From Piromyces finnis (lineage: Eukaryota > Neocallimastigomycota > Neocallimastigomycetes > Neocallimastigales > Neocallimastigaceae): a DNA stretch of 64,000 bases. Below are positions 1 to 12,359 of this stretch, piece by piece. How positions within the stretch are numbered: the stretch's first letter is position 1; each line of letters begins with the position of its first letter. The stretch is from NCBI GenBank assembly GCA_002104945.1, contig MCFH01000008.1:233501-297500 (forward strand). The letters run 5' to 3'. Made by a program: the position numbers and the translations under genes. The notes below the pieces were generated by a model. The model was not told where the DNA came from. It made no database searches and worked only from the letters and a program-made list of their open reading frames with translations.

Positions 1-82
<82 letters not shown>

Positions 83-198
83 TAAATAATTATAATAAAT
101 AATTATAATAAATAATAAACAATAAATAATAAATAATAAAATAATAAATAATACTACTAATTTATTTCAAAAACTAAAATATAAAAATATAAGAATAA

Positions 199-279
<81 letters not shown>

Positions 280-281
280 TA

Positions 282-321
<40 letters not shown>

Positions 322-350
322 CAACATAACACCAACTTTTTTTATAACAT
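1..350. repeat. (TAA)n/(ATT)n microsatellite at left edge
   Basis: Almost pure TAA trinucleotide repeats from base 1 to about 80, degenerate AAT-type repeats to about 155, and a second TAA block at about 200-320. The poly-isoleucine reading frame on the minus strand is an artefact of the repeat. The true left limit is outside the window. Confidence 0.95.
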
Positions 351-354
351 TCAA

Positions 355-769
355 TATTTTATTAACATCAAAAAAGATTCATATCATACAACTTATTAAT
401 TTCAAAATTATATATTGCTTTTTTATATATTTTATTAAATATATAATTATTGTTTTATTTAAATGAGTTTAAAAGAAAATGAAATACTCTCTATAAATAT
501 AATATGTAATACAATCATATAAAACTTTAAAATAAAGTAATTTAGTTGCTGAATAAAAATTAAATTAAAAAAAAAATAATAGCTCTTTAAACACTTTATA
601 AAATAAGGATAATTAATAAATTTTTATTGATTTTTACTTAAAAATGTTATTTTATTAAAAAACAATATAAATTGACAATAAATATATATTCCAAATATCT
701 CCTATATCATTAAAAAGTAATACTTTTTTTTTTTTGTAATTTCAAAAACCTTTAGCAACTTTCATTGTG

Positions 770-800
<31 letters not shown>

Positions 801-951
801 TTATTAAATTCAAGTACATTTTTCTTTTAAAATACCATTTAAACCAATCAAATTATTGATTCAATTTTAAAATATATAGAAATAAATTAGATTTTAAAAA
901 TAATTAAAAAATATATTTTTTATTAGAAAGTATTATAGATAATAAATAATA
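355..951. other. AT-rich upstream region of the eIF2B alpha gene
   Basis: No gene is visible. It holds poly-T tracts (about 725-735 and 769-797) and general AT-rich sequence leading to the start codon at 952. The promoter of the eIF2B alpha gene should lie here, but I cannot pick out a discrete element. Confidence 0.5.
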
Positions 952-3195
952 ATGGAAGAACGTAAGTTTTGAATAATTGATTAAATACTAGAATTTTAAT
1001 AGAAAAAAAAAAATAAAAAGGAATCATAATTTAATTCAATATAATAAAGCTATAAAACCTTTTTGAAAATTAAAAATTATGTTATGGCAATATTATCATA
1101 AATCGTATTAAATTCATAAACTAAATATTGAATGTGTTTTATTTTTTTTCCCCAAAATTTAATTCTTCATTTAAATATATTAAAGTATAAAAGAAAAAAT
1201 AATAAATAAAATGATAATATTGGAATTAAACATAAAAATAAAATAAAATTTATAAATTTGTATTATATATATATATTTTTTTTTTAAAAAAAAAAAACAG
1301 AAATAATATACAGTAACTTGTTTTAAAATTACACTATACCTTTTTTGAACCATATATAAGAAATTACTCGAGAATATATATAATGATGACAATAATTATT
1401 AATAAAATATATTCTCTTAATTTATTTGATAAATATAGAATTTGATATACAAAAAACATTTAATGAAATTGTTGAAAAAGAAAAGACCGTTTCTTTACCA
1501 GTTGTTGCAGTTAAGGTATAATAAAAATAATAAAAAATTAATATAATTCCAAATAAAAAAAAAAAAAAAAAAATTAAAGAGATTTTATGTATTTTATAAA
1601 CAATAGGTTTTAACTGAATTTATTAAACAAGGAAAAAGTATATATACATTTACAGTATAATATATATTAAAATTAATTAGTTAAAAAAAAAGTACTAATC
1701 AAAAATAATTTTACTATAAATAAACATAATATAATTCCTTTTAAATCCACCTATCTATCTATCTATATAAATATATAAAAACACATTTATTATTATAAAA
1801 CTTACCAATATAAATAATCAATAATGAAATTTTTTAAAATCCAATTTCAAAATTTTATTTTACATGTATAAATCAAACAAATAAACTAAAAACAATGAAT
1901 AATAAAACTTTGTATTTATAAAGCTTCAACTCTTCAAGAATTTATGAAAAATTTACAAAATGCTAGTGAAACTTTAAAGGCTTTAAATCCAATTTCAGTT
2001 TCAGCTGGTTGTGATCTTTTCTTAAGATTTATTACTAGAACTACACATGATGTTACTGTAAGTTTAAAAGTAGTTTTTCTTTTATAACAACTTTTGCATT
2101 AATCAATTACATTTATTTGCTAATTGGCATAAAATAGAATTTAGAACTTTGTAAGAAACATATTGTCGAAAAGGGTGAACAATTTATTGAACAATCTCAA
2201 ATAAGAAGACATAATATTGCTGAACTTGGTGTTCAATTTATCAAAGATGATTCTGTAAATTTTTATAAAAAAAATTTTTTTTATTAAATTTAAATTGAAA
2301 AATCAAATTTCATTTAATATTAATCATTATTTTTCCTGTATATATGCTATTTTTTTTTTTTTTTTTTTTAAAAAAAAAGACTATTTTAATTCATTCATAC
2401 TCAAGAGTTGTAATGTTATTACTTTTAAATGCTTCCAAAGCCAAAAAGAGATTTAGAGTTTATGTTACTGGTAATTTTCAATGGCCACAAATATTTTATA
2501 AATTTATTTTATTTAAATAATGTTTATAAATATTTCATTAAATATATATATATATATATTGTTATTATGATATTATTATAATTTAATATAGAGGCTAGAC
2601 CATCTACTAATGGGTAAATATTAGATTATAAGAGTTTAAATATTTATTTATTTATTTTTTTATTATAATATTCCTATAACTTATTTATTTTTATAAAAAT
2701 ATTTCTTAAATATATGAATAAATCTATTTCCATAATTTATCTACGAATAATAAAATTCTAATTAATATAAATAGTCAAAGAGCTGTTGATGAATTAAATG
2801 AAGCCAATATTCCAGCAAAATTAATTTTAGATGCTGCCGTTGGTTTTATTATTGGTAAAGTTGATATGGTTATGGTTGGTGCAGAAGGTGTTGTTGAAAA
2901 TGGTGGTATTATTAACCAAATTGGTACATATCAAATTGCTGTCGTTGCAAAGGCTGCCAATAAACCATTCTATGCTGTTACTGAAAGTTACAAATTTGTT
3001 CGTATTTTCCCATTAAATCAATATGATGTTGTTTCATCAACCTTAGATTCTAATAATCATGAACCAAATGAAATCTCATTAGAAAAGCAAACTGTTGATT
3101 ATACACCACCAGAATATATATCTTTATTATTCACTGATTTAGGTGTATTAACACCATCTGGTGTTAGTGATGAATTAATTAAATGGTATTATTAG
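952..3195 (+). CDS. GCN3: Translation initiation factor eIF2B subunit alpha (Gcn3-like)
   Basis: Regulatory subunit of the eIF2B complex, the guanine-nucleotide exchange factor for eIF2, acting in the cytosol; in the family this subunit senses phosphorylated eIF2 alpha. Eight exons join in frame: 952-961, 1439-1515, 1607-1637, 1924-2057, 2138-2254, 2380-2470, 2592-2613, 2775-3195, giving 300 aa, close to the usual about 305 aa. Diagnostic segments are [10 protein letters not shown] (exon 4), [11 protein letters not shown] (exon 6), [10 protein letters not shown] across exons 6-8, and the C-terminal [20 protein letters not shown] and [11 protein letters not shown], the conserved eIF2B alpha/beta/delta core. 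The start is a 10-base first exon whose only codons are ATG GAA GAA plus one base before a GTAAGT donor. It is easily missed by gene finders but is the only one found that keeps phase. The gene is convergent with the downstream kinase gene. Confidence 0.93.
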
Positions 3196-3854
3196 ATTAA
3201 AAAAAAAAAAAAAAAAAAACAGGCAAAACTATTTTATGTTTTATGATATTTAATTTTAAATTAAAACAGATTTAGAGAAAAAACAAAAACAAAAACAAAA
3301 AATAAAAAGTCAAAACGCAAAAAACATTAATTTTATATATAATTATTATTCTTTTTTTTTTTTTTTGTTAAATATAATAATAAAAAAAAAAAAAAAACAA
3401 TTAAACATAACAACTATTAAAAATGATTTATTGAAATAAACTTTATAAAAATATATATCTATTTTTATTTTTAAAAATAATTATTACTACTTTATGGTTT
3501 AATTTTACAATAATGATTTTTTTTTTTTAACCCCATTTACACTCTCTCTTTATGTATATAAAAAATATATATTTTAAATAGTAAAGTCTAAAAAATCCTC
3601 TTAACTTTTTTTTTTTTAATAAAACGAAAGAAAAAAAAAAAAAAAAAAACTAGGAATTATTATAAATAGAATATACAATAAAAATATATAAAAAAAAATA
3701 TAAAAATAAATATTATTTTTAGTCTTTTAAATATATAATAATAATAGTGATGGAATAATGAAAAAATAAAATACGAATGATGATAATAATACTAATAATA
3801 ATAATTATGAATTCGAGAAACGCTCATTATATATTGAAATGAAAAAAAAAATTT
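3196..3854. other. Convergent intergenic region (shared 3' flanks)
   Basis: AT-rich with repeated poly-A and poly-T runs (3201-3220, 3351-3366, 3379-3397, 3638-3648). It separates the stop of the eIF2B alpha gene from the stop of the opposing kinase gene, so it should contain both polyadenylation regions. No coding potential was seen. Confidence 0.5.
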
Positions 3855-5763
3855 TTAAATTTTTAGTTCGATATGTTTATGATGGAGTCCTATTGGATAG
3901 GGTCCATGACTATCGTATTCTTTTGTTGATCCACATGATTGTATACCTTGAATCCAATTTGAATATATGAGTTCATTCAATGAAATTCTTGTCTGTGGAT
4001 TTGTATCAAGCATTCTTAATAATCCTTCTAATGATTGAGGTGTGAATGCATCTAATGATGGGAAAAAATCTTTTCCTCTTAATACAAAACTCTGGTAATA
4101 CGTATCACTTGAGTTTGCTTCACCCCATGGAATTTCTGTAAAAAGCATAAAATAATATATAACTCCTTTATATATATTAAAATTAACATATTATTATGAG
4201 ATTATGAGATCCTAATTATATGAAAAATATAAAGGAAACTGCTTTTATTTACCACATGACCAAATATCAACTTTTTCACCATCATAGTGATTATGATTTA
4301 AATATTCTTCAGGAGATATGTAAGGTTGACTTCCGCATAAACCGTCAATTAAATGTTTTCTTCTATCATAAACAGAACGAAAAACAGCTGAAATACCAAA
4401 GTCAATAATTTTTATGTGTTGTTGTGTTTTATCTAATAAAATATTTTCTGGTTTTAAATCTCTGTGAGATACACCCATTGAATGCAAATAACTGACCCCT
4501 AATAATATCTATAATATAGAATAATGTTACAAAAATGACCTTTATAATAAATATATACATCATCATTATTATTATTATTCATTTAGTACATACTTGTTTA
4601 AAATAGCAATTTATAATATTTATATCTTTTAATTTTCCACTATTAATTTTTTCATATAGGCTTCCACCACTGCAATGTTCTAGTATTTCAAACCATTTCC
4701 CATCTCTATCTTCTATTAAATCAAAAGTTTTCACTATATTTTCATGATGAAGCGAAAACCTTTTAATTTAAATAGGGTCGTAATATAAATTATAAAATAA
4801 AATTTAATATTCCGGGGAAAAAAAGAAAAAAAAGATTAAACGTAAGTTTTATAATATATACCCTATACAAAATTCATTTGTTATTTTCTTTAGATATTCT
4901 TTATTTGTTTCATTCTTGCATTTCTTACGAAATTCCTGATATTTAAGAAATTAATGAATACATTAATATAATATTAATAAAATTGACGATTTGTCACAAT
5001 TTTATAATAATTTTTTTCTTTTTCTCTTTTTTACCTTTACTACATATATAGTATTATCACCATTAATTTTTTTTGCTAATTTAATAGTTGCAGTCTTTTT
5101 ATATTATTATAAAAAAAAAAAAAAAAAGATAAAATTTAATTTTGAAATTTTTGTATATATATATTTTTTATAATAATAGTAATTTTTTTGTTTATATAAA
5201 TTAATGAAATTATTAAATTTTTAACAATTTACCGCTCCTTTTCCGAGTTTATTTAATATTTCATATTTATCTGAAAAATAATTTTCTTGCTCATAGCAAG
5301 ACATAGATTCATTTTGTGTATATGATTTTTTAATTAAATTTGTTTTAGAAAATGATTTTTTTAAGGTTTGTTTTAGACTACCGGTAGAACTTCTTCTTTC
5401 AACATCATTAGGATAAGTATTATTATCAATTAATGATTGTACACGCTTATTAAGACTTAATTTTCTTTTATTATATTTACCACTTAACATATTGTCTTCT
5501 TCTTCTGATACTACTATAGCTGATTTTTCAATAATATTATTTTCATCTGTATTAAAAGTGATTGTTATAGATTTTTGCTCATTAAATAAATTTAAACAAT
5601 AAACGTTGACTTTTGAAATATAATTCTTTTCTAAATTATCATTTAATATTTTATAATTTAATAATTTTTTATCATTCGAACTTAAAAGTTTATCATTGAT
5701 TATGCTATTCTTTTCTTCGTTTTTTAATATAAAAGCTTTTTCCGGAATAGCTATATTTTGCAT
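3855..5763 (-). CDS. Serine/threonine protein kinase, fungal Sat4/Hal4-Npr1-like family
   Basis: Six exons on the minus strand (5233-5763, 5035-5094, 4862-4935, 4594-4759, 4253-4508, 3855-4165) join in phase to 465 aa. The first about 165 residues are Ser/Lys/Asn-rich and look disordered. The kinase domain starts at about residue 166 with the glycine loop LGKGATATI, whose exon junction falls after GKGA. Visible motifs: VVK with the ATP-binding Lys (about 197), a SLHHENIVKTFDLI segment, HRDLKPEN (about 292), DFG (about 313), a modified activation-loop end GSQPYISPEE, and VDIWSCG. The EFRKKCKNE and EFCIGFSLHH segments and the C-terminal NWIQGIQSCG are typical of the fungal Hal4/Sat4 and Npr1 group, which regulates plasma-membrane transporters and ion homeostasis. 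The subfamily call is from motif memory; the kinase itself is certain and its substrate unknown. The start is the first ATG of an uninterrupted 531-bp exon. Confidence 0.9.
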
Positions 5764-7099
5764 TGAATAGTTATTTGGATGGTACTATTTTTATACTATT
5801 TTTTATATAATAATAATATGTTTAAATATTTAATATTATATAAAAAAAAATGAAAAAATAAAAAGAATAAAATAACTATAAAAAGAAAAAAAAGGCAATT
5901 GAAGTATTTTCTATTCTTATAAAATTTATATCAGGTACAATTTTTTTTTTATAATTCTTTATGGATGTGGCAAGAAGTTTTTTATTTTTTTTTCTTTTTT
6001 TTTTTTTTTTCAATTATTAAATATTATAAATATATTTAATAGTTAAAACTCTATGATATTATATAAATAATATTTATATTTGATAATATCCTGAATAAAT
6101 TTAATGACGACTCTAACTTTTTTTATAAAGTTCTTTTCTAATATTGGTTACTTTTTTTTTATTTATTATTATTATTACTTTATATTTTTGTATATAGAAT
6201 TGAAATTAGGTTAAAAAAAATAGTATATAGAATATTTCAAATTAAAACTTATTTCTTTATATTTTCATTTTATATAAGATATCTGTGACACTATATCAAG
6301 CTTAGTAATCTTTATTTATAACAAGTTTTACTATTATTTATTTATTTAAAAAGAAAAGACAAATTTAAACTAAAATGTTTTTTCTTTTTTATATATCCTT
6401 TGTACTTTTAATATATGCTTTCAATTTATTATTATATATTATTTAAATAAAATCTTTAAATCATATTTTTATTAAAATGTTTAAATTTTAATTCTTATTA
6501 ATATTATATGTATAAAAAGGTTGTGTAATGTTTTTTTTTCCTTAAAAATAATACCTAAAATCAAAATGAAAAAAAAAGAAAAAGAAAAAGAAAAAAACAA
6601 GAAAGCTAATAGTATTAAAATATACTTATAGCCATCTAATTCTTATTAATCATAGAAAAAATGTAATCAAACCTTTGTTTATTATTATTTTAAAGTTGAT
6701 AGTATAATCTTTTATAATATAAAAACTTTAAATGTAACATTTAAAAATTTTCAACTTTAATACTTTTTTTAATATTTTTTTATTAATTATTTTTGTTATG
6801 AGATTACATTAAAAAAAAAAAAAAAAATATTTATACCTATATTTTTTTTAAATATATGACATATAAACAATTTTTAATGTAAAATAAATATATTCATATA
6901 TCTTTTTTTTTTTTTTTTAATACTTAATAAATTAAAATGAAAAAGAAATTCTATATCTATAAAAATGCTTTGGGTAATATATATCCTTAAATACTAATAA
7001 TGAATTACTTAAGGTTTAAACAAAATAAATTGATTAATTTGACAAAAATAAATAAACTGATATTAAATAATAATAGTTCTGATAAGTTTGTTATAAAAA
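5764..7099. other. Intergenic region between kinase start and Dbp4 stop
   Basis: About 1.3 kb of AT-rich sequence with poly-T (5940-5950, 5989-6010), an A/G-rich GAAAAA-type stretch at about 6570-6600, and poly-A/T at 6811-6826 and 6903-6918. It holds the 5' flank of the kinase gene and the 3' flank of the helicase gene. No gene was seen. Confidence 0.5.
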
Positions 7100-8417
7100 T
7101 TACATTCCTAATAACTTTAATGCAAGTTCTTCTTGATCCTTTAAACTAATATCATCAACATTAAGTTTTTGCTTCTTGGATGATTCTTTTGGTTCTTCAT
7201 CATCATTATCAACATTATCATTGCTCTTTCTTTTCTTACTTGATGATTCTTCATATTCCATTTCATCTTGATCTTCACCACTATATTCTTCACTATTGAA
7301 TCCATCATCTTCACCTTCATCATCTTCACCGCTATATTCATCTTCATCACTAGCACCGCCAAGAACGACAGTTGGTTCATCCATCTATTTTTAATTAAAA
7401 AAAGTATTTTATTAATATTTATATACTAAAATTTTAAATACGCTTTTTTATATTATTTATAATTCAATCTTACAAATTCGTCTTGACCAGTTCTCTTTAA
7501 CTTCTTTATTAAACGTTTAGCCTTTAATTTTTCTTTTTGAGTTTGCTTATCAATAACATCTTCCTTTTGTAATTCTTCAGTATTCTTTTCTAAGTAAATC
7601 TTTTGTTGTTCACCAATATCATTCTTTTCTTCATATTCAGCTAAGGATTCTAAAGTGTATAATGGAACAGCCTATTTTAAATTTTATATTCATAATAGTA
7701 ATAATTGCTTAGTAACATAAAATTATATAGTATATATTTTCAATGTTTTATAACTTGTTTCTTTAAATATGTTAAAACTTACATTTCCTTCATCATCGAA
7801 CTTGAATTTAGTACCAGTACCTCTACTCTTTAATTCTTTTTCCTTCAATTTCATTAATTTTTTCTTAGTAATTTCTTCTGGAGGTAATGTAACCTTTGTC
7901 TAAAAAAAATAAAAGTGTAATAATTAATAATATTTAGTTTCTTATTCACTTGTTGTAAATAAAATATTCATTTAAAAACTAAAATATTTATTTACATTAG
8001 CTTCATTTTCTGCATCACTATCAAGATCATGATCATATCTTTTAATAGTAAGGAAGTCATCATCATCACTTTCTTCAGCCTTTCCATCTTCTTCGATAAG
8101 TTTATTATAATGTTCCAATACATTACTTTTTTTGTTAAATAATTTATCAATTTTGGTTTTTGGTTTAATCTATAAACATTTAAATGCGATTCGTTCGTTA
8201 ATCAAATATTAAATGTAGTTTTTGTGTTTATTTATTTATTATATATTTAATTGTTAAAAAAGTATTATACATATCTAAATATAACTGAATATTTACCTTC
8301 TTTTCTTTTTCTTCTTCTTGTTCTTCAGTATCAGAATCTTTAATAGCATTCATCAATTCTTTGGAAATTTGTCCATTTGCTTGTCTAGATTTGTTTTTCT
8401 CTCCAGATTTCTACATA

Positions 8418-8468
<51 letters not shown>

Positions 8469-10995
8469 TTAATTATTTATTTATTTAGAATTTATTTAGC
8501 ATAATTAATATTCTTTTTTATCCTACCTTTATAAACTTAATCTTAGGAGCACCAGGTAAACCTAGTGATTCAGAGAATTTTTCAGCTGGTAATTGTTGAA
8601 CATCAAAAACTTCTTTGTTTGATTGTAAATAGATAGATCTCATGTATGATATAAAGGCCTTGATTTTATATTATTTTATTATTAAAAAAAATAATTATTA
8701 TATATTAGGCATTTACATTATTTCATACATCAATATAAATATATTTTGAATAGAGGCTATTATTATTGATAAAATGACGATACAATACCTTTTGACCTAA
8801 ATACTTGATTTCTGGGTATTTTGAACAGATACCAACTAATTGTTGTTGAATAGAAGTATTCTTTTTTGGATTAATTTTAATTTCTTCAATTGGTACTTTT
8901 TTCTCTGTAAGTAAGGAAGCAAATTTTACTTCAGATGGAAGTAAGAAAAGAAGTGCTTGACCTGTTGAATTGTAACGAGCTGTTCTACCTACACGATGAA
9001 TATATGTATCACAATCTTCTGGACAATCAACTTGAACAACCCAATCGACCGAAGGGAAATCTAAACCACTGTTAAAGAAAATTTTTGAAAAAAAAAAAAA
9101 TTTTTTTTATTATTAATATAAATATAAAAATGAATATTTTAAAAATTCTTTTTTTCTGTCTATTGCAATATAAAAACTATTTAAATAAAATGCTTACCGT
9201 GCAGCAATATCAGTTGCAAATAAACATACAGCGGTTTTTCTACAAAATTGATCAAAAATTGCAATTCTTTTGTTTTGCTTTTGTTTTCCGTGTAAACAAT
9301 ATAATGGAACACCAGGGTGCAATTTACAGAAGGCTTCATATACATATCTAACCTTTTTAAAGTTGATCCATAAATATATATTAAATGTGAACAAATTAAC
9401 TACTTTTTTTTTTTTAATACTATTAATATTATTAATGATATACATTACTTGTTTACAACTTGATAAGAATACCAATATTTTGGATTTCAAGTGAGTTTTA
9501 ATAAATGAATATAAAATGTTAAGTTTTTCATTCAATTCACAAATTAAGTATTTTTGTACTAATGATTTTGGTGTACTGTATTTTTCTTTTTCATGTACAG
9601 CAACATATTCTGGATTCTTTTTATTTTTATTATTGGTATTATTATTTATTAAAAGTATTAATATATAATCAAGTTAATATTTAATTAAATTTTATTACAT
9701 CCATAATATAAAATCAATAAAATATTAAATTATTTAAATTAATCATCATTTAAAAATAACTTACCTCTAAACTTAATCTAGCTAAATCTTTAACAGATTT
9801 AGTTTGTGTTGCTGAGAATAATAATGTTTGACGATCTTTTGGCATGAAATTAACAATAGCATTTAAAGTTTTTTGGAAACCAAAATCTAAAATTCTATCT
9901 GCTTCATCTAATACTAACATTTGAATATTATCACAATTAAAATCAGCTGTTTGATCCATGTGTTGTAATAAACGACCTGGGGTACAAATTAAAATGTTCA
10001 TTTTACTAACTCTTTGTTGTTCAACCTTTAAATCCTTTCCACCAATTAATAAACCGGCAGAAAAACTATGAAATTTACCGACTTTTCTTAAAACTTCGAA
10101 AATTTGAAGGGCCTTTTTATTAATAAAAGATAAATTTTAGTATATTGCATGAAACATTTTACCATAATAAATAAATTGACCATAATGCATAAAAAAAATA
10201 ATTTTAATAATAAAATCTTTAAGATTTTTACCAATTCTCTTGTTGGTGAAATTACAATAGCCCCGACACCATCAACTTGTGACCATTTGATTCTATATAA
10301 ATTTTCTAAAATCTTTTTTTTTTTTATAAAAAAATATATAATTATATTTTAATTTATTACTATTTGATATACTTCAATTTCTAATATACATTTATATATA
10401 TATATAAAACAACTATTTATATACCGGTAATATAAAAGCAAGAGTTTTTCCTGAACCAGTTTTTGCTGCACCTAAAATATCTTTTCCTGCGAGTGCATAT
10501 GGTATTGATTTTCTTTGAATATCTGTCATTTCAACATAGTGAGCTTGTGCTAAACCTTTAAGAGTGAAAGAAGATAATGGTAATTGTTTAAATTGAGTAA
10601 TTGTTTCATCTTTGAGGAATACTTCCTGTTAATTATTTTAAATTTGTTAAAATATATATATTAATTATTATATATAATTTGAATTGATTAAATTTAGTTG
10701 TCAAAGTATTTTTTACACTTTGAAATTTGTTATTTTTAATTAATAATATCGTAAATTATTTCATATTATACAAATGTTATTTATTTTGCTAAAATTTCAA
10801 AAAAGTTTTAGCAATCCGACATTTTATATAAAGAAATTTCAAAAGATATATATATATATATTAATAAATGATTTGAAATTTGAAATTTACTGGATCCTTA
10901 ATTTTTTCTTCAATTTCTATTAATTCCTTTTTTTCATTTATTTTTCTTTGTTTTCTTGGAAGTTTATGACTTTCTTTTACTTTAAAATTTCCCAT
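7100..10995 (-). CDS. DBP4: ATP-dependent RNA helicase Dbp4/DDX10 (DEAD-box, ribosome biogenesis)
   Basis: Nucleolar DEAD-box helicase; Dbp4/DDX10 members act in early 18S rRNA processing and release of U14 snoRNA. Thirteen minus-strand exons join without phase error to 785 aa (yeast Dbp4 is about 770): 10891-10995, 10425-10625, 10232-10312, 9765-10112, 9449-9616, 9198-9352, 8789-9068, 8527-8658, 8297-8410, 7996-8169, 7783-7899, 7474-7671, 7100-7384. Motifs: Q-motif region near [22 protein letters not shown] (88-96), PTREL (125-129), TPGRLL (about 173), DEAD (198-201), SAT (229-231), ATDIAARGLDFP (about 347), HRVGRTAR (377-384). After the helicase core comes the Dbp4/DDX10-type extension with [25 protein letters not shown], then Lys/Glu-rich coiled-coil-like sequence and an acidic tail. 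The intron between exons 8 and 9 carries an (ATT)n microsatellite. Confidence 0.95.
8411..8468. repeat. (ATT)n microsatellite inside a Dbp4 intron
   Basis: An uninterrupted ATT run of roughly 18 units within the intron between Dbp4 exons 8 and 9, starting just upstream of the acceptor of exon 9 as read on the minus strand. Its length probably varies between strains. Confidence 0.9.
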
Positions 10996-11393
10996 TTTAT
11001 TAAATTTCCTTTTTTTTTTAAAAAAAAAAAAATTATGAAAGCTAAATGAAAAAAAAATAGTAATAATAATAAATTTAAATAAAATTACAAATTTTTTAAA
11101 AAAAAAAAAAAAAATACATAAAAGATCAATATTACATTACATTTTTATATTAATTTTAACTATAAAATTTATAAAAAATATTTAATGTATACATTTTGTT
11201 AAATTATTTTTATCCAATAATCTTGCCTAAATTTTAAAATTTTTCATCAATTTTAACCAATATGAATTAAGAAAAATATTATAAATAGGATTATAAAACT
11301 TTAAAAATTATAAAAAATTGATAATTAAAAAAAAAAAAATTTAAATTGAAATTTTTAAACAAACTCTCTAAGATTACTATCAATGAAAGAATC

Positions 11394-11462
11394 ATGGAAA
11401 GCGAAAGAGAAAAGAACAATGAATTAGAAAATCAATTAAATGAAAGATCTATTATAATATGA
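11394..11462 (+). pseudogene. Short coiled-coil-like fragment, possible gene remnant
   Basis: A 22-codon frame beginning ATG GAA AGC with heptad-like Glu/Asn/Leu composition (ESEREKNNELENQLNERS) followed by a stop. The surrounding less AT-biased patch has no longer frame. It may be the last readable piece of a decayed coiled-coil gene, or chance. Confidence 0.2.
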
Positions 11463-12341
11463 ACCTGCAATATTCAAAGGACTTGCAAACTTTTAAAAAT
11501 TAAACTAATCCATAGGTACAAATAAATTAGAAAAATAAGATTATATTAGAAATTTATATTTATAAATATTTATATATATTAATATATTGTACTAAGATTT
11601 AAATAATCAGTATTAATAATAAAAAAAAAAAAATTAGAATTATAACATTATGAATATGCCTTTGAATCTTTATTAATTTCTCTTTTAATCTGACAGATAT
11701 TGTTTATTTCTATTCCAAGTGATCGATTTATTTAAATTTTATATATAAATTATCTTTTAATCTATTATTTTCTTCAATTGTATCATTTCAACAGTAATTA
11801 TCATATTCATTTTTCTGTTTTTTTTTTTTTTTTTTTTTTTTCATTTAATATTTGAAAACAATACTAATCCTTCAATTTTACTTTTGAATTTTAACTTTAA
11901 ATATATTCTAAACCAAGAATATAATACCTTTAATTCTTTAGATATAAATACTTTTTAAATACTTTATTCTTGACAATTTATATTTTTTCATTAATTTTTA
12001 TATAAAATATATACATTTAATTTTATGTCTGTATAATTTATATAAAAAAATGGTATTAAAAAAAAATCTTTTTTTTTTTTTTTCTATTTTTATTTCCCAA
12101 TAATTATATAAATTAATTCTTTACTTTATATTTAATAGATTAGATATAATTCGATAATCGTTTTATAATTAATATCTTTCTTTAAGGCATATCTCTTTGT
12201 AATTTTAATTTTAATATAATAAAAATCATAAGCATATTGATTAATAACGATTAATAGTTAAAACTAATAGAAATAACTTTGAATTTTATGTGTTTTTATG
12301 CTTTATTAATTAAAATTGTATTGTTTATAAAATAAAATTAA

Positions 12342-12359
12342 TAACTGTTATAACAGTTA
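12342..12359. other. 18-bp perfect palindrome
   Basis: TAACTGTTATAACAGTTA is its own reverse complement. Each half contains AACTG/CAGTT, resembling a Myb-type recognition core. It sits in the divergent region upstream of both Dbp4 and the RRM gene, far from either start. A regulatory role is only a possibility. Confidence 0.4.

Noticed and set aside
157-354. Poly-isoleucine frame on the minus strand
   Set aside because: Direct translation of a TAA microsatellite; the same applies to the frames at 46047-46313, 14262-14453 and 44249-44443.
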